From Dechloromonas sp. CZR5 (GTDB lineage: Bacteria; Pseudomonadota; Gammaproteobacteria; Burkholderiales; Rhodocyclaceae): a stretch of DNA of 64,000 nt. The stretch covers positions 496,001 through 560,000 of the forward strand of contig NZ_VUYQ01000002.1 of assembly GCF_008711155.1 (NCBI RefSeq), written 5' to 3'. This document shows, piece by piece, positions 41,089-47,910 of this stretch (the first letter of the stretch is position 1; each line of letters opens with the position of its first letter). Made by a program: the position numbers and the translations under genes. The notes below the pieces were generated by a model. That model did no database searches, was not told the origin of the DNA, and saw only the letters and a list, made by a program, of their open reading frames with translations.

Positions 41089-41613
41089 GTCATTTTGAAA
41101 ACCAATTTCTCGGGCCGCGTGGCCAGCTTCATCGTGTATCCATAGCTCGATGGGAGGTGGCTCTTGCAATTCGCTCCAAGCCTTGCGCACACGCGCTGTC
41201 GTTGCCTGTACCCCATGCCCAAACACTAGGTAGATCGCGCGCTGGTATCCGACCTTGGACCGAAACAGCGCAAGCGTCTTGAGGTCCTTCTTAATACCTT
41301 CGTTCTGCGCGTTGGCAGACTTGACCTCGATGATGGTGTTGTTGCCCGCCATGTGGCCCGGCTGATGAACCAGAAGGTCAGGCTTGGCATAGTCCGCACC
41401 CATCTCGCGCAGTATCGGGTGAGCCGCCTTATCCAACTCACCGTTCAAATAGAACGGCGTGTCCGTTGGCCACAGGCACCGAAGCTGGTGATAAAGCTCG
41501 TAGCAATAGACCCGTTCGCGATACACCGGGTCGCCCCCATCGATGACGACCTGAAAGTACAACGGAGCAATTCGCGCCGTCGCACCTTTGAGCAGTTCAG
41601 TCAGTTCATGCAC
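41083..41613 (-). CDS. Cassette-borne PD-(D/E)xK nuclease-like protein
   Basis: 176 residues from a GTG at 41613. The pattern KPDLLVH ... NNTIIEVKSAN (Asp, then E-x-K) fits a PD-(D/E)xK nuclease core and is preceded by a helical segment with YELYHQLR. There is no methylase or targeting gene beside it. It may act in defence or as an effector; this is inferred. Confidence 0.68.
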   Translation of the reverse strand: MHELTELLKGATARIAPLYFQVVIDGGDPVYRERVYCYELYHQLRCLWPTDTPFYLNGELDKAAHPILREMGADYAKPDLLVHQPGHMAGNNTIIEVKSANAQNEGIKKDLKTLALFRSKVGYQRAIYLVFGHGVQATTARVRKAWSELQEPPPIELWIHDEAGHAAREIGFQNDA

Positions 41614-41628
41614 GCCGAGTCCTCTGAC

Positions 41629-41700
41629 GCATAACGTTGAAAATCACCGGACGAAGGCAAGCGTAGCTTGCCGGAGGTCCGGTGCATTGGAATGTTAGGC
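41629..41700 (-). repeat. attC site between cassettes 4 and 3
   Basis: GCATAAC (41629-41635) to GTTAGGC (41694-41700), 72 bases, stem CACCGGAC / GTCCGGTG and a central GGCAAGCGTAGCTTGCC. Confidence 0.92.
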
Positions 41701-42042
41701 TTCGAGAACACGCTTAACGACACCGAACCCGACAAGGCGTAACCCTTCCTGTATGCGCCACTTGGTACCAATGGCTAGGTGTTTTCGTAGACCGTGCACG
41801 TTTAGAAAGGTAACCACAAGATTTCTCGTTTGGCCCGGATAAAGAAACTCACCTTCTTCTAGTTCCAGTTGGCCAATGAACATGTTTCGATTGTCGGGTC
41901 CGCCGAAGTTATGGTTTGGGCGGTAGTGTTTTGTAATAGGCCGTTCTTTTCCACCTTGGTCGGCAGCGACCAAAGAAATAGTGGCCTCAACGAGAATGGG
42001 TTCGTTCCCAGCCGAATCAAGATTGTCGTAGATGAGGTCCAT
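41695..42042 (-). CDS. Stand-alone EF-Tu domain-3-like protein (cassette)
   Basis: 115 residues. Almost the entire length aligns by eye with EF-Tu domain 3: a first strand VEATISLVAADQGGKERPI, then YRPNHNF, PGQTRNLVVTF and the C-terminal IQEGLRLVGFGVVKRVL, matching IREGGRTVGAGVV of EF-Tu. No GTPase domain is present. Domain 3 contacts tRNA and EF-Ts in EF-Tu, so it could bind tRNA or mimic EF-Tu; function unknown. Confidence 0.82.
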   Translation of the reverse strand: MDLIYDNLDSAGNEPILVEATISLVAADQGGKERPITKHYRPNHNFGGPDNRNMFIGQLELEEGEFLYPGQTRNLVVTFLNVHGLRKHLAIGTKWRIQEGLRLVGFGVVKRVLEA

Positions 42043-42053
42043 ACCCGTTCGAA

Positions 42054-42116
42054 GCCTAACGTAAAGTTGAGGGGCGCGCCGCTTTTGGCGCGTCCCTCTC
42101 GAACGCCATGTTAGGC
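42054..42116 (-). repeat. attC site between cassettes 3 and 2
   Basis: GCCTAAC (42054-42060) to GTTAGGC (42110-42116), 63 bases. Stem GAGGGGCGCGCC / GGCGCGTCCCTC. Confidence 0.92.
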
Positions 42117-42138
42117 AGCAACTTGGAGATGGGCGGCT

Positions 42139-42486
42139 TCATTTGTGCTCATACTCCCGATGCAATGCAATGGCTACACGACCGATGAGATCAATAGGCA
42201 ACGGTTGGTTGAGCGGGAAAGAGAGATTACCTTTCACACCTCGGTGCGGAGCAAGTTCCTTAATGAGCGCGGTATCCTCCTTTACTGGCGGATAAATGCC
42301 AATGTGCTTTTTAAACGCGGCGAAATAGAAGAAGACGCGCTTAGCTTTGAACGCTGGCATGTTGTAACTGATGCAGCGCGATGCGTTAGGCAACAAGGCT
42401 TCGACTTTTGTTTGGATGGACAACATAAGAGGCTGAACATCTGCTAGGACACTCTCGAAATATTCTTCATGTGATGAAAATGACAT
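42139..42486 (-). CDS. Cassette-borne DUF1801 (YdhG-like) protein
   Basis: 115 residues with the DUF1801 pattern: ISYNMPAF, VFFYFAAFKKHIGIYPP and FPLNQPLPIDLI. The family is small and cytosolic and has been likened to frataxin/CyaY fold proteins. No function is established. Confidence 0.85.
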   Translation of the reverse strand: MSFSSHEEYFESVLADVQPLMLSIQTKVEALLPNASRCISYNMPAFKAKRVFFYFAAFKKHIGIYPPVKEDTALIKELAPHRGVKGNLSFPLNQPLPIDLIGRVAIALHREYEHK

Positions 42487-42502
42487 CAGTCTCTCCCAAT
42501 AT

Positions 42503-42597
42503 GCCTAACGTAGAGCTAACCGGCCGCCGGAGGCCGAAGGCCGGAGGGAACCCGCAAGCGCAGCTTGCGGGCGGTCCGGTTGAGCGCCATGTTAGAT
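42503..42597 (-). repeat. attC site between cassettes 2 and 1
   Basis: GCCTAAC (42503-42509) to GTTAGAT (42591-42597), 95 bases, the longest of the array. Stem AACCGGCCGCC / GGGCGGTCCGGTT. GTTAGAT equals the first-cassette start box at 43600. Confidence 0.92.
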
Positions 42598-43161
42598 TTA
42601 CCGCTTCCGCTTGTCATTTTCCTCGCCAATTCGTTTCTCTATGATTAGGCGAACCTTGTCTTCAGTCGTTCGGTCACCAATCGATTGCTGTAGCCGTGTT
42701 TCTGTCTTTGTCATGTCTTCTCTTAGCGAAAAAACTAGATTAGACACATACCAAGAGGCGAGGCCGATTGCTAGAGTAAGCACAATGGGAACGCCCCATT
42801 TCAATGTGGTTGCATCACCAAACTTTGATTCGGAAAGTGCCAACTTATCGGTCAGTTGTTGTTGGGTTGCAAACTTGGAGTCGGCTGCGGTACTAGCGCT
42901 GCGAATCTCTTGTTGCATTGCTTGTTGCGTAACAAACTTGTCGTGACCTGTCGCCTCGTGACTGTTTAAGCGACCCTCAAGATGCTTGATGTCTTTATCA
43001 AATTCCTGACGCGGAACAAAGGCACTTGTGCGTTCATCTAGAATTTTTACCAATGCGAGTATGACCGGGTTTTCTTCCGGTCGTGTCGGAGTGTTAACTT
43101 TCTCTCTTGATAACACACCCGGCTGATCTTTTAGCAGGTTGTCTTCCTTCTCATCGTTCAT
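42598..43161 (-). CDS. Cassette-borne single-pass membrane protein with coiled coils
   Basis: 187 residues. The N-terminal half is polar with likely coiled coil (QQAMQQEIRSAS), one membrane helix near residue 130 (WGVPIVLTLAIGLASWYVSNL), then a charged C-terminal coiled coil. No family recognised. It is 13 bases downstream of the first cassette gene and probably shares its transcript; the two form a two-gene cassette. Confidence 0.72.
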   Translation of the reverse strand: MNDEKEDNLLKDQPGVLSREKVNTPTRPEENPVILALVKILDERTSAFVPRQEFDKDIKHLEGRLNSHEATGHDKFVTQQAMQQEIRSASTAADSKFATQQQLTDKLALSESKFGDATTLKWGVPIVLTLAIGLASWYVSNLVFSLREDMTKTETRLQQSIGDRTTEDKVRLIIEKRIGEENDKRKR

Positions 43162-43174
43162 GATGAGCTACCTG

Positions 43175-43567
43175 TCAGTTGTCACTAAAAGGACGAAACC
43201 GCCGTTTGTCATAGTGGTAAATGATGAACTCCCCGTCGTCATCGACCATTCCAAGAACGAGGTTCATTGGCTCACGAAAGTATGGGGTTCCTGAGCCGTT
43301 CTCCTCGTCGTAAAAGGGCTTATCCAATATCTCGATGACCACCGCTGGTTCGTTGGGCCTAGGGCGTTTTCTGTTCTTTAGGCCCTGCTTCCACTTGACA
43401 AGCATGCCTGGGTGAAGGCTTGACTCGGAACCATCGGAAAAGGTTTTGTAGTGCTCAAGCGCAAGCGCCGAACGCTTCTTTACTTCCGAATCAGATAAGT
43501 CGGTGTCCGACTTTTTACGCTCTTCGATTAACTTCACTATCTTGTCGAAATCTGCTTCATCAGCCAT
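43175..43567 (-). CDS. First cassette gene, unknown protein with SH3-like C-terminal half
   Basis: 130 residues. The N-terminal half is helical and charged (VKLIEERKKSDTDLSDSEVKK); the second half (HPGMLVKWKQGLKN... PAVVIEILDKPF) has a small beta-barrel pattern. A good AGGAG ribosome site precedes the ATG. It is paired with the membrane protein at 42598. It is the cassette nearest to the array's promoter end and so probably the best expressed. Function unknown. Confidence 0.72.
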   Translation of the reverse strand: MADEADFDKIVKLIEERKKSDTDLSDSEVKKRSALALEHYKTFSDGSESSLHPGMLVKWKQGLKNRKRPRPNEPAVVIEILDKPFYDEENGSGTPYFREPMNLVLGMVDDDGEFIIYHYDKRRFRPFSDN

Positions 43568-43599
43568 CTGAAATACTCCTGTGGGAGGGAAAGAGAAAA

Positions 43600-43606
43600 A
43601 TCTAAC
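43600..43606 (-). repeat. Recombination box at the proximal end of the cassette array
   Basis: ATCTAAC on the + strand (GTTAGAT on the - strand) matches the crossover box of attI/attC sites and exactly complements the R'' box of the first cassette at 42591-42597. Confidence 0.7.
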
Positions 43607-43628
43607 TACAAGTAGACGACACTTTCAT

Positions 43629-43706
43629 ATATCCATATCTGGCCATTTGTTGCCAAATATGGATATTTATTTCCAATAATGGACAGGTCGTGATTGCCAT
43701 TATTGG
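43629..43706. promoter_or_regulatory. Array of four CCA-N4-TGG palindromes upstream of the first cassette
   Basis: CCATATCTGG (43633), CCAAATATGG (43653), CCAATAATGG (43673) and CCATTATTGG (43697) share CCA-N4-TGG. The first three are exactly 20 bases apart, about two helical turns. They also pair into two larger hairpins: 43629-43645 with 43650-43666, and 43673-43682 with 43697-43706. On the - strand, TTGGCA and an AT-rich TATATG lie in this region and could be a promoter for the cassettes. An operator array for a dimeric repressor is inferred. Confidence 0.65.
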
Positions 43707-44122
43707 ACATCCTTAACGATGCGCTTTTCCAGCTTCATGGCGCGGGCGATATAGCCGGAGACACGCCACAGTTTGCGTTCGGCATCCCATACTCCGCCGG
43801 ATTCCTTGATCTGCCGGCGCACTTCCGTTTCGCCGTAGCCCACCCGAACCCACACCATGGCTGCCGGAGGGCCGGCGCGCGCTTCGACGAGCAGTTCTAC
43901 GGTGGTAAAGCGTTTGCCGGTACTACGGTCGATACGGTAGCGAACACAGAGGAGGTCTGCGCCGTAACGCTGAAGCAGTCTCCGGGTTCCTGGGTTTCCC
44001 GGTTTCAGGCGCTTGATCGTGGTCGAGCGCAGGAGCGCGGCGACCGCCTCGGTGGCGGCAACGGGCGCGCCGTGGAACAGCGCAATATCGTCAGGAGAAT
44101 GGCGGCTAGGCTTATGAACCAT
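43700..44122 (-). CDS. Unrecognised basic protein beside the cassette array
   Basis: 140 residues from the ATG at 44122 (MVHKPSRHSPDDIALFHG). It is Arg/Lys-rich, with a C-terminal GGVWDAERKLWRVSGYIARAM segment. No domain is recognised. It is not obviously part of a cassette (no attC at its end). Its stop overlaps the last palindrome of the operator array. It might be the regulator of the array, but no HTH is visible. Confidence 0.6.
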   Translation of the reverse strand: MVHKPSRHSPDDIALFHGAPVAATEAVAALLRSTTIKRLKPGNPGTRRLLQRYGADLLCVRYRIDRSTGKRFTTVELLVEARAGPPAAMVWVRVGYGETEVRRQIKESGGVWDAERKLWRVSGYIARAMKLEKRIVKDVQ

Positions 44123-44157
44123 GCCCGGCAGCTTACTGCTGATGCATGACACGAGCA

Positions 44158-44195
44158 ACAACGGACCCGCACGTCATTTCCGGCGGGTCCGTTGT
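44158..44195 (-). terminator. Strong inverted repeat after the binding-protein gene
   Basis: A 13-base perfect stem, ACAACGGACCCGC / GCGGGTCCGTTGT, with a 12-base loop starts 21 bases after the stop of the gene at 44216. The T-tract is short, so terminator function is likely but not certain. Confidence 0.6.
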
Positions 44196-44215
44196 CGGGC
44201 AGACTTGCAGGGCTG

Positions 44216-45340
44216 TCAGCGCATCAGCCGCCCGGAACTGCCGACGATGGTGACTTCGACGAAACTCGAGCCGAGGCGGTTCTTGCTGTAATCGACGACG
44301 AAATTGCCGGCATCGTATTTCTGCAGGCTGGCCAGGGCGCTGACGAGCTTGTCGCGAGTCGGTTGCGGGCCGGCCCGGCGCAGGCCTTCGGTCATGACCT
44401 TGGCGGCGATGTAGCCTTCGAGGACGGTATAGGTCGGGCCGCTCTTCGGGGCGAATTCAGGAGGCAAGGCCTGGAATTCGCGGACGATGGTGGTGACGCC
44501 GCTCCACGGGTAGGGAACGACCTGGGCAATGGCGATGCCCGCCGCCGTTTGCCCCATTTCGGCCTGCAGCGCCTTGTAGCCGACGACGGAGAGGGCGAAG
44601 AACTGCGATTGCTTGCCGGCCTGGCGCATTTCACGCACGAAGGCGGCGGTCGGCTTGTAGGTGCTGATCATGACAACGCCTTGCGGATCGGCGGCACCGA
44701 TGCTTTTCACCGCATCGCGCACGTCGTTTTTGGTCTTGTCGAAAGTGCCGACGGCGACCATTTTCAGGTTGCGCTTGGCGAGGGCTTTTTCGACCCCGGC
44801 CAGTCCGGACTTGCCGAAGGCGTCGTCCTGATAGAAGACAGCAATCTTGTTGATGCCCAGCGTGGTCAGTTGGTCGATGATCTTTTCGGTTTCATCGCCG
44901 TAACTGGCGCGCAGCCAGAAGGTCGTCGGCGATTTCTGGGCACGCAGCTCGTCGGAACCGGTGTAGGGAGCCAGCGACGGAATGGCCCGCTCGTTGATCA
45001 GCGGCAGCAGGGCGCCATAATTGGCCGAACCGAACATGCCGAGGAAGGCCAGTACGTCTTCCTGATCGATGAGCTTCTTCGCGTTTTCCACGCTGCGTTC
45101 GACCACATAGCCGTCGTCAAGCGTCAGCAGTTCGACACGGCGGCCGTTGATGCCGCCCTTGGCATTCAAGGCATTGAAGTAGGCGAGCATGCCGTCGCGG
45201 TACTCGCTGCCCAGTTCGGCCAGCGGGCCACTCAGGGGCAGGGACTGGCCGAGGCGGATCGGACCGTTCTGGGCGTGAGCGGTCAGCGCGAGCAGCGACA
45301 GGCCGGCCACTACCAGCCATTGCTTCAGGTTTGCAAACAT
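44216..45340 (-). CDS. Branched-chain amino-acid-type ABC substrate-binding protein
   Basis: 374 residues from the ATG at 45340, which has an AGGAGAC ribosome site. Signal peptide MFANLKQWLVVAGLSLLALTAHAQ; the mature part is a type I binding protein (GPIRLGQSLPLSGPLAELGSEYRDG). No permease or ATPase genes are adjacent, so it is an orphan, or it supplies a transporter elsewhere. It is divergent from the second pigment operon across a shared regulatory region. Confidence 0.9.
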   Translation of the reverse strand: MFANLKQWLVVAGLSLLALTAHAQNGPIRLGQSLPLSGPLAELGSEYRDGMLAYFNALNAKGGINGRRVELLTLDDGYVVERSVENAKKLIDQEDVLAFLGMFGSANYGALLPLINERAIPSLAPYTGSDELRAQKSPTTFWLRASYGDETEKIIDQLTTLGINKIAVFYQDDAFGKSGLAGVEKALAKRNLKMVAVGTFDKTKNDVRDAVKSIGAADPQGVVMISTYKPTAAFVREMRQAGKQSQFFALSVVGYKALQAEMGQTAAGIAIAQVVPYPWSGVTTIVREFQALPPEFAPKSGPTYTVLEGYIAAKVMTEGLRRAGPQPTRDKLVSALASLQKYDAGNFVVDYSKNRLGSSFVEVTIVGSSGRLMR

Positions 45341-45399
45341 TTTGTCTCCTCGAATCATTTTTATGAACCCGCAGTCTAGGTCGCAACCCGCGCAACGCA

Positions 45400-45417
45400 T
45401 TGTCATCCGGATGACAA
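45400..45417. promoter_or_regulatory. Perfect 18-base palindromic operator in a divergent promoter region
   Basis: TTGTCATCCGGATGACAA is a perfect inverted repeat midway between the binding-protein gene and the ketosynthase gene. The length suits a dimeric regulator of GntR or similar type; the regulator is not identified. Confidence 0.68.
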
Positions 45418-45442
45418 ACAGGGGCTTTTCGGGGGCCTCTGG

Positions 45443-45448
45443 TAAAAT
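45443..45448 (+). promoter_or_regulatory. Possible -10 element of the second aryl-polyene operon
   Basis: TAAAAT lies 28 bases before the GTG at 45477. No good -35 is present at 16-18 bases, consistent with an activator or the palindrome at 45400 deciding expression. Confidence 0.45.
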
Positions 45449-45476
45449 CAGCTTTTGCCGATACGGACCGCAAACC

Positions 45477-46667
45477 GTGACTCCGCTGCTACTTTCTGCC
45501 TACACCGCCACGACCTGTCTCGGGCGTGGCCTGGACGCCACGCGTTCGGCCTTGCGCGCCGGCTACAGCGGGCTCGCCCCCTGCGCGTTCGAGACGGTGC
45601 AACTGGACACTTGGCTCGGCGAAGTCGCCCACGTCGACGACGAAAAACTGCCTGTCGCGCTGGCCGCCTACGATTGCCGCAACAACCGGCTGACGCAGAT
45701 GGGGCTGGAAACCGACGGTTTCGCCGACCGTGTGCGCGAAGCCATTGCCCGCTACGGCAAGACGCGGGTCGGCGTTTTCCTCGGCACGAGCACGGCCGGC
45801 ATCCTGCAAACGGAACTGGCCTACCGCCGCCGCGACCCGGAAACGAGCGCGCTACCCGACGATTTTCACTACCGCACGACGCATAACTCCTTTTCGCTGG
45901 CTGAGTTCACCCGCGACTACTTCGGGCTGGAAGGCATGGCGATGGCCATTTCGACCGCCTGTTCGTCGAGTGCCAAGGTCTTTGCCGCCGCCGCCCGCCA
46001 GCTTGAACTGGGCACCATCGACGCGGCCATCGTCGGTGGCGTCGATACGCTGTGCCTGACCACGCTGTACGGTTTCGCCTCGCTGCAACTGACCTCCACG
46101 CAGCCGTGTCGCCCGTACGACGCCGAGCGCAACGGCATCTCGATCGGCGAGGGCGCCGCCTTCGCGCTGCTGGAACGCACGGATGCGCCGGCGGCGGGTT
46201 CGATCCTGCTGCTCGGCACCGGCGAATCGAGCGATGCCTATCACATGTCGTCGCCGCACCCGGAAGGGCTGGGCGCCAGGCTGGCGATGGAAGCTGCTCT
46301 GCGCTCGGCCGGCCTGAATACCGCCGATATCGACTACATCAACCTGCACGGTACCTCGACGCCGGCCAACGATGCCGCCGAGGGCAAGGCGGTCGCCGCG
46401 CTGTTTGGCGCGACGGTCCCTTGCAGCTCGACCAAGGGTGCCACCGGCCATACGCTGGGTGCCGCCGGCGCCGTCGAGGCCATTGTTTGCGCGCTGGCAA
46501 TCACAGACGGCTTCCTGCCCGGCAGCCCCGGTACGCAGACCCTCGACCCGGTCATCCCGGTCGATTACCTTAAACAGGGCAGGGCTGGCACCGTGCGCCG
46601 CGCCCTGACCAATTCATTCGGCTTCGGCGGCAGCAACTGCAGCCTGATCCTCGGAGTCGCCGCATGA
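45477..46667 (+). CDS. Beta-ketoacyl-ACP synthase (FabB-like, ApeO-like)
   Basis: 396 residues from a GTG at 45477. Cys-His-His: C162 in STACSSSA, His in NLHGTSTPAND, His in GATGHTLGAAGA. Catalyses chain elongation of the polyene. An upstream extension of the frame lacks similarity. Overlaps the downstream chain-length-factor-like gene (ATGA). Confidence 0.93.
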   Translation: MTPLLLSAYTATTCLGRGLDATRSALRAGYSGLAPCAFETVQLDTWLGEVAHVDDEKLPVALAAYDCRNNRLTQMGLETDGFADRVREAIARYGKTRVGVFLGTSTAGILQTELAYRRRDPETSALPDDFHYRTTHNSFSLAEFTRDYFGLEGMAMAISTACSSSAKVFAAAARQLELGTIDAAIVGGVDTLCLTTLYGFASLQLTSTQPCRPYDAERNGISIGEGAAFALLERTDAPAAGSILLLGTGESSDAYHMSSPHPEGLGARLAMEAALRSAGLNTADIDYINLHGTSTPANDAAEGKAVAALFGATVPCSSTKGATGHTLGAAGAVEAIVCALAITDGFLPGSPGTQTLDPVIPVDYLKQGRAGTVRRALTNSFGFGGSNCSLILGVAA

Positions 46668-47467
46668 ACGCCAAACCCCTGACTGCCTGGATCGAAGGCA
46701 TCGGCTTCCTGGCCCCCGGCCTGCCGGACTGGCCGACCGCCCGCGCCGTACTGCGCGGCGAGCAGGCCTACGAAAACGCACCGTCGGTGCTGCCCGCGCC
46801 GGCCATCCTGCCGCCGGCCGAACGCCGTCGCGCCAGCCGTGTCGTCAAGCTGACGCTGGCCGTCGGCCTCGAAGCCGCCGCCCATGCCGGGAGCGATGTC
46901 GCGCAGCTGGCGACCGTATTCTCAGCATCCGGCGCCGATGGTCACAACTGCCACGCCCTGTGCGAGCAATTGGCCGGGGAAGACCGCCAGATTTCGCCGA
47001 CCCGCTTCCACAACTCGGTGCATAACGCCGCCGCCGGCTACTGGGGCATCGCCACCGGCGCCATGGCACCCTGCCAGGTGATCTGTGCCTACGACGCGAG
47101 CTTCGGCGCCGGCCTGATCGACGCACTCGGCCAGGTCGTTCTCGACCGCCAGACGACCCTGCTGATCGCCTACGACAGTGAATACCCAGAGCCGCTATTC
47201 GCCAAGCGCCCGGTGCCCGACGTGGCCGGCGTCGGATTGGTATTCACACCGGAGCGCAGTGAGCGCTCGCTTGCCTGCATTACCGTGACACCGGAAACCA
47301 CCCCGGCGGATGGGCTGACGGATGGCGCACTGGAAACCCTGCGTACGGCCATTCCGGCCATGCGTGCCTTTCCTTTGTTGCGCAAACTGGCACTGGGCGA
47401 GGGCGGTACCGTATGCCTCGACTACTTGCCTCCGATGCAGCTGCGCGTCGCCATTCAACCGTGCTAG
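46664..47467 (+). CDS. Ketosynthase-like chain-length factor (ApeC-like)
   Basis: 267 residues, an N-terminal ketosynthase fold without the catalytic Cys-His-His set (FHNSVHNAAAGYWGIATG, then CAYDASFGAGLIDALGQ). This family pairs with the active ketosynthase in aryl-polyene loci to fix chain length. It is truncated relative to a full ketosynthase, as is normal for the family. Confidence 0.88.
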   Translation: MNAKPLTAWIEGIGFLAPGLPDWPTARAVLRGEQAYENAPSVLPAPAILPPAERRRASRVVKLTLAVGLEAAAHAGSDVAQLATVFSASGADGHNCHALCEQLAGEDRQISPTRFHNSVHNAAAGYWGIATGAMAPCQVICAYDASFGAGLIDALGQVVLDRQTTLLIAYDSEYPEPLFAKRPVPDVAGVGLVFTPERSERSLACITVTPETTPADGLTDGALETLRTAIPAMRAFPLLRKLALGEGGTVCLDYLPPMQLRVAIQPC

Positions 47468-47910
47468 ACCACGCCTGGATCGCCGCCCACATCCCGCACC
47501 AGGGCAGCATGTGCCTGCTGGATGCGGTGGGTGACTGGTCGGCCGAGGCCATCACCTGCACCGCCAGCAGCCATATCGACCCGGCCAATCCGCTACGCGC
47601 CAATCACCGACTCGGCGCCGCCAACGGTATCGAATACGCCGCCCAGGCCATGGCCATCCACGGTGCCCTGCTGGCCGGCAATGACGACCAGCCCCGCCAA
47701 GGCTACCTGACCAGCGTGCGCGGCGTGACCCTGCATGTCGCCCGTCTCGACGACCTGCCCGGTGAATTGCTGGTCCGCGCCGAGCGCCTGTCCGGCGACG
47801 CCAACAACATCCTCTACCAGTTTTCCGTCAGCCACGACGGCCGCTGCCTGCTCGAAGGCCGCGCCGCCGTGGTCCTTGACGCGAGTGCGATCAGCAAGGA
47901 ACAACCATGA
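47461..47910 (+). CDS. Hotdog-fold 3-hydroxyacyl-ACP dehydratase (ApeP-like)
   Basis: 149 residues from a GTG at 47461 overlapping the previous stop. HIPHQGSMCLLDAV contains the catalytic His region, followed by ANGIEYAAQAMAIHGAL. This is the second dehydratase of the locus; the two (ApeI and ApeP) act as a complex in E. coli aryl-polyene synthesis. Confidence 0.86.
   Translation: MLDHAWIAAHIPHQGSMCLLDAVGDWSAEAITCTASSHIDPANPLRANHRLGAANGIEYAAQAMAIHGALLAGNDDQPRQGYLTSVRGVTLHVARLDDLPGELLVRAERLSGDANNILYQFSVSHDGRCLLEGRAAVVLDASAISKEQP

Larger units (their letters stand above)
39147..43606 (-). mobile_element. Integron gene-cassette array without an integrase (CALIN-type)
   Basis: About seven cassettes are read on the - strand, with the promoter end at about 43.6 kb. 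Each boundary has an R-box of the RYYYAAC/GTTRRRY type flanking a long imperfect hairpin, and cassette genes begin soon after the boundary. In the five best cassettes the starting box and the R'' box of the cassette's own attC site are exact complements: GTTAGAT/ATCTAAC, GTTAGGC/GCCTAAC twice, GTTATGC/GCATAAC and GTTGGGC/GCCCAAC. This is the hallmark of integron cassettes. No integron-integrase gene is present here. GC is lower than in the surroundings. Confidence 0.88.

Noticed and set aside
39217-44122. Integron integrase or transposase gene
   Set aside because: All frames were read; none contains tyrosine recombinase or DDE motifs.
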